Part shown: positions 16,136-24,134 of the stretch, one piece after another
Position numbering within the stretch: position 1 is the stretch's first letter
Layout: each line of letters starts with the position of its first letter
DNA from: Pseudomonadota bacterium
Lineage (GTDB): Bacteria; Pseudomonadota; Alphaproteobacteria; Acetobacterales; Acetobacteraceae
Direction: 5' to 3'
DNA length: 28,059 nucleotides
Assembly (NCBI GenBank): GCA_021798375.1
Contig: JAJZHU010000002.1
Location: 1-28,059, forward strand
Position numbers and translations under genes: made by a program
Notes under the pieces: generated by a model
Told to the model about the DNA's origin: nothing
The model's database searches: none
What the model saw: only the letters and a program-made list of their open reading frames with translations

Positions 16136-16167
16136 TATAATTTATATTTATTTTGACGCAGCCCGTA

Positions 16168-17415
16168 TCAGCAGCGCGCATACAGCAACCGCGCCCGCAA
16201 CGTGCCCGGCAGATCGCGCAATTCTTTCAGCAACGCCTCGCTGTCGTCCGTGGCGCCGTCGGCGTCCACCACCACATAGCCGGTGGTGCCTTCGGTTTGC
16301 AGATATTGCGAGGCGATATTGATGCCGCGGCGGGCGAACACATCGATGATTTTGGCCAACATTCCCGGCGCATTGTGATGCACATGAATAAACCGCGTGC
16401 CTTTGGGGCGGGCGGGAAGCTGGGCTTGGGGGAAATTCACCGCGCCGATGGTGGTGCCGGTGTCGGAATAGTCGGTTAGTTTGCGGCCCACTTCGACGCC
16501 GATGCGTTCCTGGGCTTCGGCGGTCGAACCGCCGATGTGGGGGCTCAGGATCACGTTGTTCAGGCCTTGCAACGCCGAGACGAAAGGCTCGCCATTGGCG
16601 GCGGGTTCCTTGGGAAACACGTCGACCGCGGCGCCTAGCAGATGTCCGCTGCGCAGGGCGTGGGCCAGGGCATTGATGTCCACCACCGTGCCGCGCGCGT
16701 TGTTGAGCAGGAAGCTGCCCTTTTTCATTGAGGCGAGTTGTGCCGCGCCGAACATATTGTCGGTTTCCCGTGTTTGCGGCACATGCAGGCTGACCACATC
16801 GGCCTGGGCCAGCAGATCATCCATCTTTTCGATCTGGCTGGCGTTGCCGTGCGGAAGCTTGTTCAGGATGTCATAATAGATCACCCGCATTCCCATCGCC
16901 TCGGCCAGCACGGAAAGCTGCGAGCCGATGTTGCCATAGCCGATGATGCCGAGCGTCTTGCCGCGCACTTCCCAGCTATTGGCGGAAGATTTGATCCAAT
17001 CCCCGGCGTGGGCGGCGACGGATTTGGGGAAAATGCCGCGCATCAACATCACGATTTCGCCGATGGCCAATTCGGCCACCGAACGGGTGTTGGAAAAGGG
17101 TGCGTTGAACACGGGAATGCCGCGACGGGTGGCGGCTTCCAGATCGACCTGGTTGGTGCCGATGCAGAAACAACCGACCGCAAGCAGGCGATCGGCGGCG
17201 GCGAAGATTTCTTCGGTCAGATGCGTGCGGCTGCGAATGCCGATGATGTGGACACCCTTGACCGCCTTGAGCAGATGTTCGCGGTCCAGCGCCTTGGACA
17301 GCGACTTCACCGAGGAATAGCCCGCGGACGCGAATGCGGCGACGGCGCTTTCATGCACGCCTTCCAGCAGCAACACGCGGATCTTGTCTTTGGGCAAAGA
17401 GAGACGTTCGGTCAT
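16168..17415 (-). CDS. serA: D-3-phosphoglycerate dehydrogenase (ACT-domain type)
   Basis: 415 residues from ATG 17415 (MTERLSLPKDKIRVLLLEG), close to the ~410 of the E. coli type. SerA oxidises 3-phosphoglycerate to phosphohydroxypyruvate, the first step of serine synthesis. The NAD-binding loop GYGNIG is at 159-164 and Asp182 ends the second strand. The catalytic Arg241, Glu270 and His293 (SPHIGGST) are all present. The C-terminal ACT domain (~340-415, IHVHHNAPGMLAKIIDVFARRGINI) normally gives serine feedback inhibition. The gene follows pabC by 55 bp on the same strand, so pabB-pabC-serA may be one unit. A longer start 21 bases upstream is possible but less likely. Confidence 0.96.
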   Translation of the reverse strand: MTERLSLPKDKIRVLLLEGVHESAVAAFASAGYSSVKSLSKALDREHLLKAVKGVHIIGIRSRTHLTEEIFAAADRLLAVGCFCIGTNQVDLEAATRRGIPVFNAPFSNTRSVAELAIGEIVMLMRGIFPKSVAAHAGDWIKSSANSWEVRGKTLGIIGYGNIGSQLSVLAEAMGMRVIYYDILNKLPHGNASQIEKMDDLLAQADVVSLHVPQTRETDNMFGAAQLASMKKGSFLLNNARGTVVDINALAHALRSGHLLGAAVDVFPKEPAANGEPFVSALQGLNNVILSPHIGGSTAEAQERIGVEVGRKLTDYSDTGTTIGAVNFPQAQLPARPKGTRFIHVHHNAPGMLAKIIDVFARRGINIASQYLQTEGTTGYVVVDADGATDDSEALLKELRDLPGTLRARLLYARC

Positions 17416-17470
17416 TGAAGGTGCCTTCCAACGCAAAAGAGGGTGTGCAGTTAGCGTATTGCGGGCGCGG

Positions 17471-18286
17471 CTAAAAGGGGGGCGAGGTGATATCAGCGTC
17501 CCGCAGGGTGCGAAGGAGCGGGGCGATCAAGGCGGGATTGGGAACGAAGCCGTGGTTTTGGGCCGCAATTACCTCGCGCGCGCCCAGCGCGTTGAGCAGC
17601 AGGAGTTGCCTTGCCGCGGTCAGATCAGCCGGAACCAGCGTTTGTTCGCGCAGCAATCCGGCTTCGATCAGGATGGCGCGGCGGGTTCCAGGCAAAGCGC
17701 CGCTGGCGGTGGGGGGGGTGAGCCAGCGGTGGCCATCGTGCAGCAGCAGGTTGGCGGCGCTGGCGCAGACGAGTACCCCGTCCGTGTTGAGCAGCAGAGC
17801 GTCGTCCGCGCCACGCGATTGGGCCTCGCGGCGGGCCAGCATCTGGTCGCCATAATTCAATGATTTCAGGCGTGAGAGCGGTGAATGTTGATTGCGGCGG
17901 GTGGTTTGGGCGATGATCAGCCGCGCCGGCGGCGAGGGGGACGCGGCTGGGGCGGTGGTGATGAGCAGAGTGGGTTGCAACGATGCCGGGCGTATCAGGC
18001 CACGGGGAGCCGGGCCCGCGCTGAGGGTGAGGCGGAGGCTGCCGCTGATGCAGGCGTTGGCTTGCAGTATGGCGGCGATGGCTTGGGGAATGTCGGGCGG
18101 CAGCGGAATTTCGAGTGTGGCGGCGCCTTGGTGCAGACGGGTCAGATGGCGGGCCTGGTGACAGGCTTTGCCATTGCTGACGCACATGGTTTCAAACAGC
18201 CCGTCGCCCAGCAAAAAGCCGCGGTCGGCGGGATCGATCCGGGCCGCATCGGCCGGTGTTATTTGACCATCGAGCCAGATATTCAT
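17471..18286 (-). CDS. pabC: Aminotransferase class IV, probable aminodeoxychorismate lyase
   Basis: 271 residues of the PLP fold-type IV family (BCAT, D-amino-acid transaminase, ADC lyase). It opens MNIWLDGQITPADAARIDPADRGFLLGDGLFETM, with the GDGLFET motif, and carries the PLP lysine as Lys141 in RLKSLNYGDQ. It also has ALLLNTDGVLVCASAANLLL and a GTRRAILIE segment. ADC lyase splits aminodeoxychorismate into p-aminobenzoate and pyruvate for folate. The function is assigned from context: the ATG overlaps the pabB stop by 4 bp (ATGA), a mark of tight coupling with the enzyme that makes its substrate. Sequence alone would also allow a branched-chain or D-amino-acid transaminase. Confidence 0.87.
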   Translation of the reverse strand: MNIWLDGQITPADAARIDPADRGFLLGDGLFETMCVSNGKACHQARHLTRLHQGAATLEIPLPPDIPQAIAAILQANACISGSLRLTLSAGPAPRGLIRPASLQPTLLITTAPAASPSPPARLIIAQTTRRNQHSPLSRLKSLNYGDQMLARREAQSRGADDALLLNTDGVLVCASAANLLLHDGHRWLTPPTASGALPGTRRAILIEAGLLREQTLVPADLTAARQLLLLNALGAREVIAAQNHGFVPNPALIAPLLRTLRDADITSPPF

Positions 18287-19608
18287 GGTGACAGGTCTCC
18301 GCCCAGCAGCAGCGGCGCCAACTTGACCCGCATTTCCTCGTATTCCTGTGCCGGATCGCTTTCGGCCAGCACCGCGCCGCCGGCCTGGGCGACGATCTTG
18401 TCATGTCCGACCGCCAGACTGCGGATCACGATCGAGCTATCCATCGCGCCATCGAAGCCGATCCAGACCACGGCGCCGCAATAGGCGCCGCGTCTGGCGA
18501 CCTCGGCCTCGTCGATGATTTCGATGGCGCGCAGTTTCGGCGCTCCGGTGATCGATCCGCCGGGAAATGTGGCGCGCAGCAGGTCGATCGGGCCGAGACC
18601 GGGCCGCAATTGCGCGGTGACCGACGACACCAGATGATGCACCGAGTGGAAATGTTCCACCCGGAACAATTCGGGGACCTTGACCGAGCCGATGCGGGCC
18701 ACGCGCCCCAGATCATTGCGCATCAGATCGACGATCATCAGATTTTCGGCGCGATCCTTTTCGCTATTGGCCAGTTCCGCCGCCAGTTCAGCGTCGCGCA
18801 TGGGATTGGCGTCGCGCGGCCGGGTGCCCTTGATCGGCCTTGTTTCCATTTGCCCGGAGCGCTCCAGCCGGATGAAATTTTCGGGCGAGGCGGAACAAAG
18901 CGCGGTGCCGTTGCCAAAGGCGAGATAAGCCCCGAACGGGTTGGGGCTGGCGGCGCGCAACGCCAGATGCAATTGCGCCGGGTGGAGGCCTGCCGGTCGT
19001 GGCGCGATATGGCGGGCGGTGAAATTGGCCTCGAACACATCTCCGGCGGCAATATAATCGCGCAGTTTCTGCACCCCGGCCTCATAGGCTGGTTGGGTCA
19101 TTTCCGCCCGCCACGAAAGCGACGGCAAGGGCGGCAACGCCACGGCGGCCTGCGCCAGCCGCGCCCGGATGGCCTGGGTGCGCGGCCCTTCGCCGGGTGC
19201 GATCAGCCAGGCTTGCCCGGTTTGCCGATCGAATCCGATCACATATTCATAGAGGCCGAACGCCAAATCCGGCAGGCCCACGTCGTCGGTGTGGCGAAAA
19301 TGCAAATTTTCCAGGGCCGCGGCAAGTTCGTAGCCCAGCAATCCCACCGCCCCGCCCATGAAAGGCAACGGGCCTTCGCGCGCGGGCGTGGACCGGGCGT
19401 GGCGGGCCAACAGCGCCTGAAGTTGCCCGAACGGATCCTGGTCCGCGCCCGCCCGCAAAATTTCGCTGGGATCCAGACACAGATAGCTGAATCGCCCGCG
19501 CGGATCATCCGCCGGCCCGCCGCTGTCCAACCAAACCAGCCACGGATCATCGGCAAATTGCGCGAACAATGCTTCCGGCGCATACCAGGGCAGAGATTCA
19601 ATCAACAA
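18283..19608 (-). CDS. pabB: Aminodeoxychorismate synthase component I
   Basis: 441 residues of the chorismate-binding family. PabB and TrpE differ at one key place: here the motif reads METRPIKGTRPRD with Lys260, the lysine that forms the covalent intermediate in aminodeoxychorismate synthases (TrpE has Ala). Other hallmarks are FEANFTARH, SASPENF, ENLMIVDLMRNDLGRV, PGGSITGAPKLRAIEIIDEAE and GAYCGAVVWIGFDG. With a glutaminase subunit it converts chorismate and glutamine to aminodeoxychorismate. No pabA is in the window; a shared TrpG-type glutaminase elsewhere is the usual solution. It is the first gene of the pabB-pabC(-serA) unit and is divergent from sdhC. Confidence 0.94.
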   Translation of the reverse strand: MLIESLPWYAPEALFAQFADDPWLVWLDSGGPADDPRGRFSYLCLDPSEILRAGADQDPFGQLQALLARHARSTPAREGPLPFMGGAVGLLGYELAAALENLHFRHTDDVGLPDLAFGLYEYVIGFDRQTGQAWLIAPGEGPRTQAIRARLAQAAVALPPLPSLSWRAEMTQPAYEAGVQKLRDYIAAGDVFEANFTARHIAPRPAGLHPAQLHLALRAASPNPFGAYLAFGNGTALCSASPENFIRLERSGQMETRPIKGTRPRDANPMRDAELAAELANSEKDRAENLMIVDLMRNDLGRVARIGSVKVPELFRVEHFHSVHHLVSSVTAQLRPGLGPIDLLRATFPGGSITGAPKLRAIEIIDEAEVARRGAYCGAVVWIGFDGAMDSSIVIRSLAVGHDKIVAQAGGAVLAESDPAQEYEEMRVKLAPLLLGGDLSP

Positions 19609-19647
19609 CGCACTTTCCCAACTCCTTGGCCGCGCATCGAAACGAAC

Positions 19648-19715
19648 AAAAGCTTTTGGCTCCTTTTGTTGGAAAAAGACGACTCTTTAAAGCCTTTCTT
19701 TTCCAGAAAAGGAAG
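19648..19715. repeat. Degenerate double copy of the dispersed palindrome between pabB and sdhC
   Basis: AAAAGCTTTTGGCTCCTTTT with GGAAAAAGAC, followed by CTTTCTTTT (19694-19702) and AAAAGGAAG (19707-19715), resemble the family with several substitutions. This copy lies between two divergent gene starts rather than 3' of a gene, so a terminator role is less obvious; it might shield the two promoters from one another. Confidence 0.45.
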
Positions 19716-19788
19716 CGAGAGAGTTTTACGGAGCGATCCATAAGCGTGTTTCCGGCCCCTCGCCGCCGCCATATCGCATTGCACCACA

Positions 19789-19817
19789 TTGACCCGGGCG
19801 GCAACGCGCCGTAAACC
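19789..19817 (+). promoter_or_regulatory. Candidate promoter of sdhCDAB
   Basis: TTGACC (19789-19794), a 17-bp spacer and TAAACC (19812-19817) lie about 41 bp before the sdhC ATG. The -35 box is good and the -10 box weak (three of six). Confidence 0.4.
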
Positions 19818-19858
19818 ACAGATCGTTTGGTAACGAACTATCTTGGGGCAGGCGCGCG

Positions 19859-20296
19859 ATGGAAGACATGCGGGATGCGATGTTGGTCGGGCGGGACAGT
19901 GAGGGCAAAACCGTGTTGCGCCCCACGTCTCCGCATTTGCAGATCTATCGCTGGAAAATCACGATGTTGCAGTCGATTCTGCATCGGGTGAGCGGATCGG
20001 CACTGGCGGCCGGCGCCCTGGTGCTGGTGACGTGGTTGGCGGCGGCGGCAAGCGCGCCCAGCGTGTTTGCGCAGGTGCAGTGGTGGATTGCCTCGCCCAT
20101 CGGGCTGCTGGTGCTGTTCGGGTTCTCGCTGTCGCTGTTTTATCACATGGCCTCCGGGTTGCGCCATCTGGCGTGGGATGCCCTGTGGGGTTTTGAAAAA
20201 CCGCAGTTCAACGCCACCTCGGCCTGGATTTTCGCGTTCGCCTTCGTCGCGACGGCCTTTGTGTGGGGCGTCGGTTTCTTTCTGGTGCAGGGCTAG
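19859..20296 (+). CDS. sdhC: Succinate dehydrogenase cytochrome b556 subunit
   Basis: 145 residues with three predicted membrane helices (about 45-65, 78-100 and 118-142). The family motifs RPTSPHLQIYRW, SILHRVSGSAL and the haem-ligand segment HMASGLRHLAWD are all present. SdhC and SdhD anchor the SdhAB catalytic dimer in the inner membrane, bind haem b and reduce ubiquinone. ATG 19859 is chosen, with GGGGCAGG upstream; an ATG at 19868 is an alternative. The next gene starts 6 bp after the stop. This subunit begins the sdhCDAB operon, the usual alphaproteobacterial order. Confidence 0.95.
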   Translation: MEDMRDAMLVGRDSEGKTVLRPTSPHLQIYRWKITMLQSILHRVSGSALAAGALVLVTWLAAAASAPSVFAQVQWWIASPIGLLVLFGFSLSLFYHMASGLRHLAWDALWGFEKPQFNATSAWIFAFAFVATAFVWGVGFFLVQG

Positions 20297-20302
20297 GGGA
20301 TC

Positions 20303-20707
20303 ATGGCAATGCAAGACAAACATCCGCGCGTTCGCGTGATGCAGAGCCCGCTGGGCCGCGCGCGTGGACTTGGTTCGGCGCAAACGGGTTCGGGCACATG
20401 GCGTCTAGAGCGTGTCACCGCGGTGGCGTTGCTGCCGCTTTCGTTGTGGTTCGTTTATGTGGTGCTGCGTCTGGCGCACGCCGATTACGCCACCACCCGC
20501 GCCTTCGTCGGTGAAAAGATCCATGCGGTGCTGTTCCTGGCGCTGATCGGGTCGTTGTTCCCGCATCTGGCGTTGGGGTTGCGCGCGATCATCGAAGATT
20601 ACGTGCGCGGCGAACTAACCAAATTTTTCTGTTTGTTCGCGGTGAATGCCGGGTGCGTGCTGCTTGCGCTCGTTGCTGCGATCTCTGTGCTGAAACTTGT
20701 GAGCTGA
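20303..20707 (+). CDS. sdhD: Succinate dehydrogenase membrane anchor subunit
   Basis: 134 residues with three hydrophobic helices (about 41-60, 73-95 and 106-131). MQSPLGRARGLGSAQTGSGTWRLERVTAVALLPLSLWF is the alphaproteobacterial SdhD opening, and HAVLFLALIGSLFPHLALGLRAIIEDYV carries the conserved His and Asp region involved in haem and quinone binding. AGGGGA lies just before the ATG. It follows sdhC by 6 bp and precedes sdhA by 13 bp, and completes the membrane domain of complex II. Confidence 0.94.
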   Translation: MAMQDKHPRVRVMQSPLGRARGLGSAQTGSGTWRLERVTAVALLPLSLWFVYVVLRLAHADYATTRAFVGEKIHAVLFLALIGSLFPHLALGLRAIIEDYVRGELTKFFCLFAVNAGCVLLALVAAISVLKLVS

Positions 20708-20720
20708 GGGCGTTCGGACC

Positions 20721-22532
20721 ATGAATATGTTGAACAAGCCGTCACGCGGTGCCTATCAGATCATCGACCATACTTATGATGTGGTGGTGGTGGGCGCTGG
20801 CGGAGCGGGTCTTCGCGCTACCCTCGGCATGGGTGCGGCTGGGCTGAAAACCGCCTGTATCACCAAAGTGTTCCCCACCCGCAGCCACACCGTGGCGGCG
20901 CAAGGTGGCGTTGCCGCCTCGCTTGGCAACATGGGGGACGATAACTGGCGCTGGCATATGTACGACACCGTCAAAGGGTCGGACTGGCTGGGCGACCAGG
21001 ATGCCATCGAATATATGTGCCGCGAGGCCGGGCCGGCCGTCTATGAATTGGAGCATTTCGGCGTGCCCTTTTCGCGCACCGAAGCCGGCACGATCTATCA
21101 GCGGCCGTTCGGCGGCCACATGAAGGACTTCGGCAAGACTCCGGTCGAACGCGCCTGCGCCGCCGCCGACCGCACCGGCCATGCCATTCTGCACACATTG
21201 TATCAGCAATGCCTGAAGCACGATGTGGAGTTTTTCGTCGAGTATTTCACGCTCGATCTGATCATGGATGAACAGGGCGTGTGCCGTGGCGTTACCGCCT
21301 GGTGCCTGGAGGATGGCACGATCCATCGTTTCCGCGCCCAGGTTGTGGTGCTGGCCACCGGCGGTTATGGCCGCGCGTTCCTGTCTTGCACCTCGGCCCA
21401 CACCTGCACCGGCGACGGCAACGGCATGGTGATGCGCGCCGGACTCCCCGTGCAGGACCAAGAATTCGTTCAATTTCATCCCACCGGCATCTTTCCGGCG
21501 GGCTGTTTGCTGACCGAAGGCTGCCGCGGCGAAGGCGGTTACCTTACCAACAGCGAGGGCGAGCGTTTCATGGAACGCTATGCGCCTTCGGCCAAGGATC
21601 TGGCCAGCCGCGACGTGGTAAGCCGTTCCATGACGATGGAGATCAACGCCGGGCGCGGTTGCGGTCCGAACAAGGATCACATCCTGCTGCATCTGGAACA
21701 TCTGGGCGCTGCCTTGTTGCATGAACGTCTGCCCGGTATTTCCGAAACATCGCGCGTGTTTGCCGGCATCGACGTCACCAAGGAACCCGTGCCCGTGCTG
21801 CCCACGGTGCATTACAACATGGGTGGCATCCCCACCAATGTGCACACCGAAGTGTTGCGCCCCACCGCCGAAAATCCCGACGCCATCGTGTTCGGCCTGA
21901 TGGCCGTGGGCGAAGCGGCTTGCGTTTCGGTGCATGGCGCCAACCGCCTTGGCTGCAATTCGCTGCTTGATATCGTGGTGTTTGGCCGTGCCGCCGCACT
22001 CCGCGCCGCCCAGTTCGTGAAACCGGGGGCGACGCAGAAGCCGCTGCCGGCAACCGCGGGCGACGGGGCGCTGGAACGCCTGGATCGTCTTCGCCATGCC
22101 AATGGCGGCACCAAGGTGGCGGCGTTGCGCGATACGATGCAACGCACCATGCAAACTCATGCGGCGGTGTTCCGCACCAGCGAGAGCTTGTCTCAAGGGG
22201 TCGAGAAAGTTTTGGGCCTGTGGGGCGGTTTGCAGGATTTGCAAGTGTCCGATCGTTCGCTGGTCTGGAACAGCGATCTGATGGAAGCCCTGGAACTGGA
22301 AAATCTGTTGCCCAACGCCACCGCCACCATGGTCGGCGCCGAGGCACGTCACGAGAGCCGTGGCGCCCACGCGCATGATGATTTCCCCGAGCGCGATGAC
22401 GTAAACTGGCACAAACACACGTTGGCCTGGGTTGAAGACGATGGCTCGACCACGCTGGGCTACCGCCCGGTGAAGATGCAGACGCTGACCGACGAAGCGC
22501 AGGTGATCCCACTTGCCAAGCGCGTGTATTAA
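20721..22532 (+). CDS. sdhA: Succinate dehydrogenase flavoprotein subunit
   Basis: 603 residues, usual for SdhA. It oxidises succinate to fumarate and holds covalently bound FAD. The dinucleotide-binding motif VVVVGAGGAGLRATLG is at residues ~20-35. PTRSHTVAAQGGVAASLGN includes the histidine that carries the FAD. The active-site region QFHPTGIFPAGCLLTEGCRGEGGYL, the HYNMGGIPTN motif and GANRLGCNSLLDIVVFGR follow. The C-terminal capping part ends ARHESRGAHAHDDFPERDD and TLGYRPVKMQTLTDE. The gene sits between sdhD (13 bp) and sdhB (15 bp) in one operon. The maturation factor SdhE is not in the window. Confidence 0.98.
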   Translation: MNMLNKPSRGAYQIIDHTYDVVVVGAGGAGLRATLGMGAAGLKTACITKVFPTRSHTVAAQGGVAASLGNMGDDNWRWHMYDTVKGSDWLGDQDAIEYMCREAGPAVYELEHFGVPFSRTEAGTIYQRPFGGHMKDFGKTPVERACAAADRTGHAILHTLYQQCLKHDVEFFVEYFTLDLIMDEQGVCRGVTAWCLEDGTIHRFRAQVVVLATGGYGRAFLSCTSAHTCTGDGNGMVMRAGLPVQDQEFVQFHPTGIFPAGCLLTEGCRGEGGYLTNSEGERFMERYAPSAKDLASRDVVSRSMTMEINAGRGCGPNKDHILLHLEHLGAALLHERLPGISETSRVFAGIDVTKEPVPVLPTVHYNMGGIPTNVHTEVLRPTAENPDAIVFGLMAVGEAACVSVHGANRLGCNSLLDIVVFGRAAALRAAQFVKPGATQKPLPATAGDGALERLDRLRHANGGTKVAALRDTMQRTMQTHAAVFRTSESLSQGVEKVLGLWGGLQDLQVSDRSLVWNSDLMEALELENLLPNATATMVGAEARHESRGAHAHDDFPERDDVNWHKHTLAWVEDDGSTTLGYRPVKMQTLTDEAQVIPLAKRVY

Positions 22533-22547
22533 GGAAGGAGCCGGAAA

Positions 22548-23327
22548 ATGGTTGAATTATCCCTCCCCGCGAACAGCAAGGTCGGTCGCGGCAAAACTTA
22601 CAAGGCAGCGCCCGGCGCCAAGCGTGTGAAGAATTTCAAGATCTATCGCTGGAGTCCCGACGATGGGAACAATCCGCGCATGGACACCTACGAGGTCGAT
22701 CTGGACAAGGTCGGGCCGATGGTGCTCGACGCGCTGATCCATATCAAGAACGAGATCGACCCCACGCTTACGTTCCGCCGCTCGTGCCGCGAAGGCATCT
22801 GCGGCAGTTGCGCCATGAACATCGACGGCGACAACACGCTGGCGTGCTTGAAGCCGACCGACGATGTGAAGGGTGAAGTGGCTATCAACCCGCTGCCGCA
22901 CATGGCGGTGGTCAAGGATCTGATCCCCGATCTGACCCAGGCTTATGCGCAATTGCGCTCGATCGAGCCCTGGATGAAATCCGATACCCCCCCGCCCGAC
23001 GGCGAGCGTTTGCAAAGCAAGGAAGAGCGGGCGCTGCTCGACGGCATGTGGGAATGCATTTTGTGCTTCTGCTGCACCACTTCCTGCCCCAGCTATTGGT
23101 GGAACGGCGATCGTTATCTTGGCCCGGCGGTCTTGCTGGCGGCTTACCGCTGGATCGCCGACAGCCGTGACGAACATGCCGGTTCGCGTTTGGACGCGCT
23201 CGAAGATCCGTTCAAGCTGTATCGCTGCCACACCATCATGAACTGCACCCAAACCTGCCCCAAGGGTTTGAACCCGGCCAAGGCGATTGCCGAGATCAAA
23301 AAACTGCAGTTCGAACGCAAGGCCTGA
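22548..23327 (+). CDS. sdhB: Succinate dehydrogenase iron-sulfur subunit
   Basis: 259 residues. The N-terminal ferredoxin domain carries the 2Fe-2S ligands Cys80, Cys85, Cys88 and Cys100 (RRSCREGICGSCAMNIDG). The C-terminal domain shows CILCFCCTTSCPSYWW for the 4Fe-4S and 3Fe-4S clusters and RCHTIMNCTQTCPKGLNPAKAIAEIK. It passes electrons from FAD in SdhA to ubiquinone at the membrane anchor. GGAAGGAG precedes the ATG. It is the last sdh gene; the next reading frame, a phosphatase-like gene, overlaps its last 41 bases if that gene starts at TTG 23287. Confidence 0.97.
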   Translation: MVELSLPANSKVGRGKTYKAAPGAKRVKNFKIYRWSPDDGNNPRMDTYEVDLDKVGPMVLDALIHIKNEIDPTLTFRRSCREGICGSCAMNIDGDNTLACLKPTDDVKGEVAINPLPHMAVVKDLIPDLTQAYAQLRSIEPWMKSDTPPPDGERLQSKEERALLDGMWECILCFCCTTSCPSYWWNGDRYLGPAVLLAAYRWIADSRDEHAGSRLDALEDPFKLYRCHTIMNCTQTCPKGLNPAKAIAEIKKLQFERKA

Positions 23328-23994
23328 GGCGCTGTTCAAAGGTAAAATCGATAATCTGTCCGATCGCGCGAAAGCCTGGTCGGACAGTTTGTTTGTGGAC
23401 CATGCGATCTTGCGGCTTACCTGGCACAATTGGGCCGAGGTGATCCCGGGCCGCCTGTATCGCAGCAATCATCCCACGCCAGGTCAATTGGCACGCGCCA
23501 AACGGCGTTTCGGGCTGCGCAGCCTGGTCAATCTGCGGGGGCATCGCCAATGCGGATCCGATGCGCTTTCGCGTGAGGCGGCGGCAAAACTGGGGCTGAT
23601 CCACATCGACATGGCGTTTGAAAGCCGGGGCGCGCCGCACAAGGATCGCATCCTGCGCTTTTACGATATTTATCAAAATCTCAGCTTTCCCGCCCTGATG
23701 CACTGCAAATCGGGCGCCGACCGGGCGGGCCTCGCGTCTGGATTGGCGTTGCTGTTCGAGGGTGGTTCGGCTGCTGACGCATTGGCGCATTTATCGTGGA
23801 AATATCTGCATTCCAGCAAAGCCCGCACCGGGATCCTGGATGCGTTTTTCCTGCGCTATCAGGCCGAAGCCGAAGGACGCATCAAATTTATCGATTGGGT
23901 GCGGAGCGAATATGACGAGGACAAGCTGCGGCGCGATTTCAAGGCGGATGGCCTGGCGAGTTTCATCACCGATCGGGTGTTGATGCGCGAGTAG
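23287..23994 (+). CDS. Tyrosine/dual-specificity phosphatase family protein
   Basis: 235 residues as drawn. The catalytic loop of cysteine phosphatases is present: HCKSGADRAG with Cys140 and Arg146 (C-x5-R). It is preceded by SLVNLRGHR and by PGRLYRSNHPTPGQL, features shared with small bacterial dual-specificity phosphatases. The substrate is unknown; a phosphoprotein, phosphoinositide or nucleotide-like target are all possible. The start is uncertain: the first usable codon is TTG 23287, inside sdhB, and the next common one (GTG 23395) would cut the conserved N-terminal helix SDRAKAWSDSLFVDHAILR. Either way it is probably translated by coupling from sdhB. A terminator palindrome follows 55 bp after the stop. 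Confidence 0.85.
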   Translation: MPRSKNCSSNARPEALFKGKIDNLSDRAKAWSDSLFVDHAILRLTWHNWAEVIPGRLYRSNHPTPGQLARAKRRFGLRSLVNLRGHRQCGSDALSREAAAKLGLIHIDMAFESRGAPHKDRILRFYDIYQNLSFPALMHCKSGADRAGLASGLALLFEGGSAADALAHLSWKYLHSSKARTGILDAFFLRYQAEAEGRIKFIDWVRSEYDEDKLRRDFKADGLASFITDRVLMRE

Positions 23995-24048
23995 GGTGAG
24001 GTTCGCGAGTGTTTTAAAATAAATTTACTAAAATCAATAAGCTAATAT

Positions 24049-24084
24049 AAGTATCTTCTTTTTGTGAACAAAAAGAAGATACTT
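24049..24084. terminator. Near-perfect 17-bp palindrome between converging genes (dispersed family)
   Basis: AAGTATCTTCTTTTTGT (24049-24065) and ACAAAAAGAAGATACTT (24068-24084) are perfect arms around GA. This is the longest copy of the family in the window. It lies between the phosphatase gene and the converging phaB gene and can stop transcription from both directions. Confidence 0.75.
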
Positions 24085-24134
24085 GTCTTCATTCAACTTA
24101 CTGATTTAATTGATATTTATGTTAAACTAGTCCC

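Noticed and set aside
18403..19743. 446-residue reading opposite pabB
   Set aside because: Antisense shadow rich in Arg/Gln/Gly/His, while PabB on the other strand has all family motifs.
20742..22418. 558-residue reading opposite sdhA
   Set aside because: Antisense shadow of sdhA with no recognisable domain and a His/Gly/Ala-biased composition.
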